Below are positions 54,979-60,852 of a stretch of DNA of 60,852 bases, one piece after another. Location: assembly GCA_022340285.1 (NCBI GenBank), contig JAJDOG010000041.1, positions 1 through 60,852 of the forward strand, read 5' to 3'. The notes under the pieces were generated by a model that saw nothing but the letters and a program-made list of their open reading frames with translations, did not search any database and was not told the origin of the DNA. The stretch's first letter is position 1, and each line of letters opens with the position of its first letter. Made by a program: the position numbers and the translations under genes. Source of the DNA: Betaproteobacteria bacterium. GTDB taxonomy: Bacteria > Pseudomonadota > Gammaproteobacteria > Burkholderiales > SG8-39.

Positions 54979-56295
54979 TCACGCCCCGGCAGTCATGTAG
55001 TCGAGCCACACGCGCATCTGCGCGCGGATGTAGATCTCGCTCGTCCCGGTGCCCCCGCGGCGCGTGCCGTCGGGCTCGTCGACGTCGCGGCCGTGACCGC
55101 GTCCGATGTTGAGCCATTCCACCGCGCCGGAAGAGAACCCGCGCTGCACGCGCTCGTACACTTCGAGATCGTCGGTGAGGACCCAGGACGCGGTGCCGTT
55201 GACGACGTTCGCGAAAGCGACCGTGTCGCGGAACATCTGCGGCGGCGCCTGCTTCATGCGGAGCGAGTACGTGTAGACGACGGATCGGTCGACGGCCAGC
55301 GGATGAACGATGCGCAGCTGACGGAACTGGCTCATGAAGGAGCAGTTGGGGTAAATGATGCTGTTCCACAGCGTGACACCGAGGATGCGCTTCGCCTCGG
55401 CCTCGCCGACCTTTGCCGCAAGCATCCGGTGATACTCGGCAAACACCGGGTTGCCCAGACCCACCACCAGCCGGTCGTCGTTGTGGTAGTCACCGAGATA
55501 GCCGTGTCCGAAGCGCGTCGTCCACACGCCGACCGCTTCCCAGACCGCGTCGGGCGCGCCGTTCTGCCGCATCTGGCGCACCGCGATGTCGTAGTAGTGC
55601 TCTTCTCCCGGCGGCCCCGGATCGGGTGCACCTCGCGCCACCGCGACCGACGAAGCGTGCACCCAGGCCGGGTGCGCGCCGTCGAGGTGATTCTCCAGCA
55701 TCAGCTTCCAGTTGCCGTTATAGGCGTGCTTGAAGACCCCGCCGGTGACCTCGAGCTCGCCGCCCGGCGCGCGATCGACGAGGTCGTCGAACGAGGCGCA
55801 TGCGGGACCGAGGAAGTCTTCCAGGCTCGGTCCCGATTCGGCGAGCGAAGCGAAGATGAAGCCGCGGTACAGCGCGACCCGCGGCGCCGCGTGCAAGCCG
55901 AGCTCGCCGAGCTTGCCCGCGTAGCCGGATTCGAAGGGCATCGCGTGCAGCCGACCGCCGCGGTCATAGCTCCAGCCGTGGTACGGGCAGACGAACCGCT
56001 CCGTATTGCCGCGACCCTCGGCGCACACCATGGATCCGCGGTGCGCGCAACGGTTGACCAGCACCCGTACCGACCCGTCGTCGTGGCGCACCACGATGAC
56101 CGGCTCGCGCCCCATACGCGTCGTGAAATAGTCGCCCGCGTGGCGCACCTGGCTCTCGTGGCCGAGAATCAGCCACGCGTAGCCGAAGACGCGTTCCATC
56201 TCCAGCTCGAAGATGGCCGGGTCCGAATACACCGAACGGTGCACGCGGTCCGGTTGAACCAGCATTGCCAGCCGCTCGCGATCGAAAGCGCCCAT
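54979..56295 (-). CDS. Aromatic-ring-hydroxylating dioxygenase alpha (large) subunit
   Basis: A 438-residue Rieske non-haem iron oxygenase. The [2Fe-2S] Rieske ligands are Cys83, His85, Cys103 and His106 (C-A-H-x17-C-P-Y-H). The mononuclear iron site shows in the ENHLDGAHPAWVH segment, with the His pair separated by four residues. Such enzymes insert O2 into aromatic substrates and need an electron-transfer chain, absent from this window. The substrate (benzoate-, anthranilate- or biphenyl-type) cannot be fixed. It heads the apparent operon alpha - beta - MFS and is divergent from the VOC gene across 89 bases. Confidence 0.94.
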   Translation of the reverse strand: MGAFDRERLAMLVQPDRVHRSVYSDPAIFELEMERVFGYAWLILGHESQVRHAGDYFTTRMGREPVIVVRHDDGSVRVLVNRCAHRGSMVCAEGRGNTERFVCPYHGWSYDRGGRLHAMPFESGYAGKLGELGLHAAPRVALYRGFIFASLAESGPSLEDFLGPACASFDDLVDRAPGGELEVTGGVFKHAYNGNWKLMLENHLDGAHPAWVHASSVAVARGAPDPGPPGEEHYYDIAVRQMRQNGAPDAVWEAVGVWTTRFGHGYLGDYHNDDRLVVGLGNPVFAEYHRMLAAKVGEAEAKRILGVTLWNSIIYPNCSFMSQFRQLRIVHPLAVDRSVVYTYSLRMKQAPPQMFRDTVAFANVVNGTASWVLTDDLEVYERVQRGFSSGAVEWLNIGRGHGRDVDEPDGTRRGGTGTSEIYIRAQMRVWLDYMTAGA

Positions 56296-56384
56296 GGTCG
56301 GGGTCCGGGAATTCGACAGCTGTTAGGATAAGGTGGTCTCCGCACAGGGTAAAGCGGAGCGGGAAAGTTCGGAAAGGACTTCGA

Positions 56385-56792
56385 ATGGCAAGAATCCGGC
56401 ACATCGCCATCACTGCGGAGGATCCCTTCGTCACGGCCGAGCTGATGAAACAGGCGTTCGGTCTCGAGGAAATCGGTCGCGGCGACAGCGACCTTGCGCG
56501 CGAGGTGTATCTCACCGACGGCTACATCAACTTGGCCGTCGTGTGCTGGAAGCGCACCGCGCAGAACCCGAACCCCTATCCCGAGGGCTACGGGCTCGAC
56601 CACTTCGGCGTGCAGGTCGACGATCTGGATGCGGCGGAAGCGCGCGTGAAGGACATCGGGGCATCACTTCAGCCGCCGCCCAAGGTGGATCTCTCGAAGC
56701 TCGACGGTCGCATTTTCTTCGAGAAGAAGTACGTGCTGGCCGGTGTCAAGTTCGACCTCTCGAGTCAGGGTTGGCCGGTTACGCCGGAATGA
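56385..56792 (+). CDS. VOC-superfamily (glyoxalase/extradiol dioxygenase-fold) protein
   Basis: A 135-residue single-domain VOC protein: RIRHIAITAEDPFVTAELMKQAFGLEEI, then YGLDHFGVQVDDLDAAEARVKDIG. His and Glu residues typical of metal-binding VOC enzymes are present (His6, His in LDHFGVQ). It may be an isomerase, lyase or extradiol-type enzyme for the dioxygenase product; it is a candidate only. GGAAAGGA precedes the ATG. It overlaps the ABC ATPase gene by 4 bases (ATGA). Confidence 0.85.
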   Translation: MARIRHIAITAEDPFVTAELMKQAFGLEEIGRGDSDLAREVYLTDGYINLAVVCWKRTAQNPNPYPEGYGLDHFGVQVDDLDAAEARVKDIGASLQPPPKVDLSKLDGRIFFEKKYVLAGVKFDLSSQGWPVTPE

Positions 56793-57559
56793 GCGATATC
56801 GCCCTCGAGGCCACCGGCGTCAAGAAGGTCTACACGAAGAACGGCCGGCCGCTCGAGATCCTCGACGTGGAGCGCTTCAGCGTTCGCGAGCGGGAGTTCA
56901 TCACCGTGATCGGACCGAGCGGCTGCGGCAAAAGCACCTTTCTGCACATCATGGGTGGGTTCATCAAGGCCGAGGCCGGCAGCATCCGAATCTACGGCAG
57001 GGAGGTCAGCGGTCCGGGGCCCGACCGCGGCATGATGTTTCAGGAGTTCGCGCTGTTTCCCTGGCGCACCGTGGCCGGTAACGTCGCGTGGGGTCTCGAA
57101 GCCCAGGGCGTGCCGAGAACGCGGATCGACGAAATCGTTGCCAGGCAACTCGAGATGACCGGACTCACGGAGTTCGCCCACCACCACCCCGCCGAGCTCT
57201 CGGGCGGGATGAAGCAGCGCGTCGCCCTGGCCCGGGTGCTCGCCTTCGACCCCAAGGTGCTGTTGATGGACGAGCCCTTCGGCGCGCTCGACGCCCAGAC
57301 CCGCGAGGCGATGCAAGAGGAGCTGCTGCGCCTGTGGGAGACCACGCACAAGACCATCGTGTTCGTCACCCACGACATCGAGGAGGCGGTCTACCTCGGC
57401 GACCGCGTCGTCGTGTTGACCGCTCGGCCGGGGCGCATCCGCGAAGAGGTGACCATTGACCTCCCGCGACCGCGCGAGCTCGACGTCAAGAAGTCGCTGC
57501 GCTGCCACGAGTACCGCAACTACATCTGGGACCTGATCCGCAGCGAATCGGTGGGGTAA
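56789..57559 (+). CDS. NitT/TauT-family ABC transporter ATPase
   Basis: A 256-residue nucleotide-binding subunit: Walker [10 protein letters not shown] (42-50), signature [18 protein letters not shown], Walker [17 protein letters not shown], and switch His in [15 protein letters not shown]. The [16 protein letters not shown] segment is typical of the SsuB/TauB group. It is translationally coupled to the VOC gene, while the matching binding protein and permeases lie on the opposite strand and converge on it. Confidence 0.95.
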   Translation: MSDIALEATGVKKVYTKNGRPLEILDVERFSVREREFITVIGPSGCGKSTFLHIMGGFIKAEAGSIRIYGREVSGPGPDRGMMFQEFALFPWRTVAGNVAWGLEAQGVPRTRIDEIVARQLEMTGLTEFAHHHPAELSGGMKQRVALARVLAFDPKVLLMDEPFGALDAQTREAMQEELLRLWETTHKTIVFVTHDIEEAVYLGDRVVVLTARPGRIREEVTIDLPRPRELDVKKSLRCHEYRNYIWDLIRSESVG

Positions 57560-57564
57560 ACGGA

Positions 57565-57599
57565 TCCGCCGCAGCCGGACAGGGCCCCGCTGCGGCGGA
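57565..57599. terminator. Hairpin between convergent ABC transporter genes
   Basis: TCCGCCGCAGC (57565-57575) pairs perfectly with GCTGCGGCGGA (57589-57599) around a 13-base loop. It lies between the two convergent stops (57559 and 57606) and probably serves both strands, although neither side has a T-tract. Confidence 0.55.
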
Positions 57600-57605
57600 A
57601 TCCGC

Positions 57606-58589
57606 TCAGCGCGGCAGGTACGTCAGCTCGACCATGTCTTCGACCTGCACGGGCTTTTCCAGCCAGCCCAGCTTGCTCTGCATGAATACCGCGAGCTTTT
57701 TCAGGCTCTCGACGTCCACGCGCGCGTCCGGATTGCGCTTCCAGTCGGAGTTCTTCAGGTAGACGGGGAGCGGCGTGCGCACGAAGCCGGCCTTGTGAAG
57801 ATCGCTCTTTGCCTGCTGGGTGTTTTCAAGGTAGTACTTCGTGACAGCGACGTAGTCGGCCAGAAACGCGCGCACTGCGTCGGGGTGCGCCTTGAGGAAC
57901 TTCTCGCCGAACCAGATATCGAGGAGCTCGTGGTCGTAGCCGACCGCCTCGACGGCGGTGAACAGCGGCCGCAGGCCGCCCTTGGCGACTTCCGCGGAGT
58001 AGAACGGCTCGACGAACGTGCCGGCATCGACCTTGCTGGTTCGGACCGCCTCGCCCATCGCGGGAAATCCCAGCGGCACCACCTTGGTGTCGGTATCGGG
58101 CGTCAGGCCGGCGTTCAGCAGCCCGGCGCGTGCCCACAGGTCGGTGGCGGTCTTGATGCCCACTACGCCGATGGTGCGCCCCTTGAGGTCCTTGACCGAC
58201 TTGACCGGTCCGTCGTCCTTCGACATGAACGTGGTGCTGAAGTACTGGCTTCCGGCCGCTTCCATGCAGATACTGGCCACGATCTTCATTTCGACGCCTT
58301 GCGATCGCGCGAAGATTACCGCCAGGCCGGGCGCCGTTCCGGCATCGATCTCTCCCGCCAGAAAAGCCTGGAAGCGCTGCGGATTGGCCCGGAACAGGAT
58401 CTGCTTGAGCTGGTATTTCTTGCCCTGGTTCGGCGTGAGGTCGGGCCGCGCGCTCATGAGCCAGACCTGCTCCTCCGCGGCGAATCCGCGACCGAGCCGG
58501 ATCAGGGGCGGATCGGCCGCATCCGCGACGGGAATGTAAAGGAACGTCGCGGCGAGCACCGCGATCAGCAGATAGCGGATCGGAATCAT
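57606..58589 (-). CDS. NitT/TauT-type ABC transporter substrate-binding protein
   Basis: A 327-residue periplasmic binding protein: signal peptide 1-24 (ending PVADA), then a type II binding fold with the family segments FLAGEIDAGTAPGLAVIFARSQGV and DLKGRTIGVVGIKTATDLWAR. GAGGAGGGGG lies 6-7 bases before the ATG at 58589; an upstream extension of 35 codons overlaps the permease and is rejected. Related proteins bind sulfonates, taurine, nitrate, pyrimidine precursors or aromatic acids; the ligand here is unknown. It is last in the order permease 2 - permease 1 - binding protein. Confidence 0.9.
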   Translation of the reverse strand: MIPIRYLLIAVLAATFLYIPVADAADPPLIRLGRGFAAEEQVWLMSARPDLTPNQGKKYQLKQILFRANPQRFQAFLAGEIDAGTAPGLAVIFARSQGVEMKIVASICMEAAGSQYFSTTFMSKDDGPVKSVKDLKGRTIGVVGIKTATDLWARAGLLNAGLTPDTDTKVVPLGFPAMGEAVRTSKVDAGTFVEPFYSAEVAKGGLRPLFTAVEAVGYDHELLDIWFGEKFLKAHPDAVRAFLADYVAVTKYYLENTQQAKSDLHKAGFVRTPLPVYLKNSDWKRNPDARVDVESLKKLAVFMQSKLGWLEKPVQVEDMVELTYLPR

Positions 58590-58611
58590 CGTGTCCCCCT
58601 CCTCGTTTGGC

Positions 58612-59370
58612 TCAGACGTAGAACGTCTCGAGCTTCTCCCAGTATACCAACCGGCTGCGCAGCACGATGAGCAGGCGGTCGAGCGCGTAACCAAGGATCG
58701 CGATGGCGAGCACCACGGCGAGCATGCGGTCGGTCTGCAGCGAAGAGAGCGAATAGATCACGAGGTAGCCCAGGCCGTCGGCGGAGCTGATCATCTCGGT
58801 GATGATCACCACGATCATCGCCACCGGCAGCGCGACGCGAAACCCGGCGAAGATGAACGGCACGGTGGCGGGAATCACGATCCGTCCGAAGATTCGCGCG
58901 CGGGAAGCGCCCATGTTCTCCGCCGACCAGATCAGGATGGGGCTCACGTTGCGCGCGCCCTGGTAGGTGATGATGACGATCGGGTAGAGGCATTCAAGGA
59001 AGACCAGCGCGACCTTGGAGAGGCTGCCGATCCCGAACACGAAAATGAAGATCGGGAACAGCGCGAGCTTCGGAACCGCGTAGGTGCCCGAGAAGAGTGG
59101 ATCGAGCAGCGCGGCGGCAAGCGCCGACCGTCCCATCAGGATGCCGATGGACACGCCGACGACGGCCGCCAGGGCGAAGCCGCCGAGCGCCCGGTAGAGC
59201 GACACCCACGCTTCGTGGAGCCCGCTCGTGCCTCCGACGAACCGGATGAACTCGTCCCCGATGTTCACGAGCGACGGAAACAGCAGCGGATTCCACAGGC
59301 CGCTCCGCGCCGCAAACTCCCACGCGAGCAGCATTGCCCCGAGCAGGATGAACGATCGCAGCGGGATCAC
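58612..59370 (-). CDS. NitT/TauT-type ABC transporter permease (1)
   Basis: A 252-residue inner-membrane protein with about six helices and the coupling (EAA-like) segment ENMGASRARIFGRIVIPATVPFIFAGFRVAL that contacts the ATPase. The GTG at 59370 overlaps the stop of the upstream permease by 4 bases (GTGA). It is similar but not identical to its neighbour, so the two likely form a heterodimer. Confidence 0.92.
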   Translation of the reverse strand: MIPLRSFILLGAMLLAWEFAARSGLWNPLLFPSLVNIGDEFIRFVGGTSGLHEAWVSLYRALGGFALAAVVGVSIGILMGRSALAAALLDPLFSGTYAVPKLALFPIFIFVFGIGSLSKVALVFLECLYPIVIITYQGARNVSPILIWSAENMGASRARIFGRIVIPATVPFIFAGFRVALPVAMIVVIITEMISSADGLGYLVIYSLSSLQTDRMLAVVLAIAILGYALDRLLIVLRSRLVYWEKLETFYV

Positions 59371-60122
59371 GCGCTCGGCTCCTGCCAGGCGAGCACGCGC
59401 CGGCGGCCCAGCCGCAACAGCTGGTCGCCCGCGTAACCGAGGATGGCGATGCTCAGCAGCGAGGTGTACATCAGGTCGAAGCGCATGCTGTTCTCGGCCT
59501 CCTGGATGAGGAAGCCGAGGCCCGACCGGGCGTTGATCATCTCGGTCGCGAACATCACGATGAAGGAGAGCGCGAGCGACACCCGCAGACCGGCGAAGAC
59601 CAGCGGCAGCGCGCTCGGCACCACCACCCGGCTGAAGATGCGCCACTTCCCCGCGCCCATGTTGAGCCCGGACCAGACGAGAATTCGCGGCGTGGCCTTG
59701 GCGCCGTAGTAGGCGTTGATGAACGTGGGATAGAAGCAGGCGAGCGCGATGATCAGGATCTTGGACAAGTCGCCGATGCCGAACCACAGCATGAAGAGCG
59801 GCAGCATCACGATCTTGGGCACGGGATACGTCATGAAAACGGCCGGGCTGAGCATGTCGTCGAACCAGCGCGCCGTGCCGGCCACCAGACCCAGGGCAAT
59901 GCCGAATGCGGAGCCGATGACGAACCCGGGCAGCGCGCGCATCAGGCTCGCGCCGATGTGCTCATAAAGCTCGCGCGTGGCAAGCGCGGCGACGAAGTGC
60001 TTCAGGATCTCGACCGGTCCGAGCGCGTAGTCGGGCAGACCGCGCATCCAGAAGACCTGCCAGATCGCCAGAACGACGAGCAGCAGGCCGACGCGAGCGA
60101 TCGGCATTTTGAGCCTGGCCAT
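59367..60122 (-). CDS. NitT/TauT-type ABC transporter permease (2)
   Basis: A 251-residue inner-membrane protein with the coupling segment LNMGAGKWRIFSRVVVPSALPLVFAGLRVSL. The ATG at 60122 gives MARLKMPIARVGLLLVVLAIWQVFW, placing the first helix near the N-terminus; an ATG five codons on is also possible, and the longer frame upstream has no family features. It is first of the three-gene transport operon and divergent from the hydrolase gene across 203 bases (60123-60325), in which no clear promoter was recognised. Confidence 0.92.
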   Translation of the reverse strand: MARLKMPIARVGLLLVVLAIWQVFWMRGLPDYALGPVEILKHFVAALATRELYEHIGASLMRALPGFVIGSAFGIALGLVAGTARWFDDMLSPAVFMTYPVPKIVMLPLFMLWFGIGDLSKILIIALACFYPTFINAYYGAKATPRILVWSGLNMGAGKWRIFSRVVVPSALPLVFAGLRVSLALSFIVMFATEMINARSGLGFLIQEAENSMRFDLMYTSLLSIAILGYAGDQLLRLGRRRVLAWQEPSA

Positions 60123-60325
60123 GACTTGCGCTGGACGAGTCCCGTCTACGGAGACGGCAACTGTACGCTGCGAACGCGGTGAGCGACAACTGTCAGCGCG
60201 CGCCCGACGGCGACGCTCAGCCGGACGAACACGGCGCCGACGGCTGCGCAACCGCGCCAGCTTCGGTATTCTCGGGAAGCGCAGGTGCGGGTGAAGCGGC
60301 GCGCGTGACGAGACAGGAGCCGAGA

Positions 60326-60852
60326 ATGCCATTTCCTTTGGACGAAGCCCCCGAGGACCTGCGCAAGCGGATGGCCGAGATCGGCCCGCGCTGGGCGCAG
60401 GACCATCGCCGGCATGTCGAGGTGACCCTCGATGCGTACGCTGCACTGCTTGCGGGGGTCTCGAACGAAGGCGTGGAGGTGACCCGCGACCTCGCCTACG
60501 GCGAGCACCCGCGCCAGGTGCTCGACGTGTTCCGTCCGGAAGGCGCGGCTCGGGCGCCGGTCATGGTGTTCATGCACGGCGGTGCGTTCGTGCGCGGCAA
60601 CAAGCGCGTGCGGCCGGAGATCTACGACAACGTGCTCTACTACTTTGCGCGTCATGGGCTGGTCGGCGTGAATGTCGAGTACCGTCTCGCGCCGGAGGCG
60701 AATTTTCCCGGCGGGGCGCGCGACCTGGCGCTTGCGGTGGCATGGATCGAACGCGAGATCGGAGCGCACGGCGGCGATCCGCAACGCCTCTTCCTCTTCG
60801 GAAATTCCGCCGGCGGCTCGCACGTCGCCACCTATGCCTTCGACCGCACGGC
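60326..60852 (+). CDS. Alpha/beta hydrolase (HSL / carboxylesterase type), 5' part
   Basis: 175 codons are visible before the window ends. The oxyanion-hole motif HGGAF (84-88) and the nucleophile elbow GNSAGG (159-164, Ser161) define the hormone-sensitive-lipase / arylformamidase-like branch; the acid and histidine of the triad lie beyond the edge. VEYRLAPEANFPGG between them is typical. CAGGAG lies about 9 bases before the ATG. A role in hydrolysing an ester or amide for the adjacent catabolic genes is plausible but unproven. Confidence 0.88.
   Translation, partial: MPFPLDEAPEDLRKRMAEIGPRWAQDHRRHVEVTLDAYAALLAGVSNEGVEVTRDLAYGEHPRQVLDVFRPEGAARAPVMVFMHGGAFVRGNKRVRPEIYDNVLYYFARHGLVGVNVEYRLAPEANFPGGARDLALAVAWIEREIGAHGGDPQRLFLFGNSAGGSHVATYAFDRT

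Overview
The window is a high-GC (roughly two-thirds G+C) chromosomal segment from a betaproteobacterium, probably near Burkholderiales/Rhodocyclales. Protein families point there, and so do two gene orders typical of Betaproteobacteria: leuC-(entericidin)-leuD-leuB-asd-fimV-truA-trpFBA-accD-folC-dedD-like-cvpA-purF-metZ, and tRNA-Val-thrS-infC-rpmI-rplT-pheST-ihfA-merR-tRNA-Pro. No integrase, transposase, phage gene or CRISPR array was seen. Coding density is high and no gene-free stretch exceeds about 230 bases.

Layout. 1-3352: a membrane spermidine-synthase-like protein cut by the left edge, an MFS permease and an M48 lipoprotein peptidase. 3421-21070: leucine, lysine/threonine/methionine-branch and tryptophan biosynthesis, fatty-acid and folate genes, purF, then metZ behind its own promoter, a SAM-II-like aptamer and an intrinsic terminator. 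21072-25043: lpxH, two cyclophilins, a TPR protein, then cysS. 25075-26202: an orphan branched-chain-amino-acid-type binding protein. 26351-31525: a minus-strand cluster of a TPR/beta-barrel outer-membrane protein of the Slam (type XI secretion) type, a FecR-domain protein ending in a TbpB-like barrel motif, and a GT41 (SPINDLY/HMW1C-type) glycosyltransferase. 31661-38619: dnaJ, dnaK, grpE, a DUF2249-hemerythrin protein, hemH and hrcA. 38711-41318: nadK and recN. 41374-49379: the translation block, bounded by tRNA-Val(GAC) and tRNA-Pro(GGG).

49447-60852 is more accessory in character: a metallo-beta-lactamase-fold protein, lrgAB, a bicupin, and a Rieske dioxygenase (large and small subunits) apparently co-transcribed with an MFS exporter. 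A divergent VOC protein and ABC ATPase follow, then the matching NitT/TauT-type binding protein and two permeases on the opposite strand, and finally an alpha/beta hydrolase cut by the right edge. Together these look like an uptake-and-oxidation system for a small, probably aromatic or carboxylated, compound whose identity the sequence does not give.

The most interesting items are the SAM-II-like leader of metZ, which carries an extra stem-loop; the exporter/FecR-barrel/GT41 trio, which resembles an exported-glycoprotein system; and three families of intergenic palindromic repeats, one of them a compound two-hairpin unit present in two near-complete copies plus a solo hairpin. All functional statements rest on reading the sequence and on family knowledge; no database search was run.
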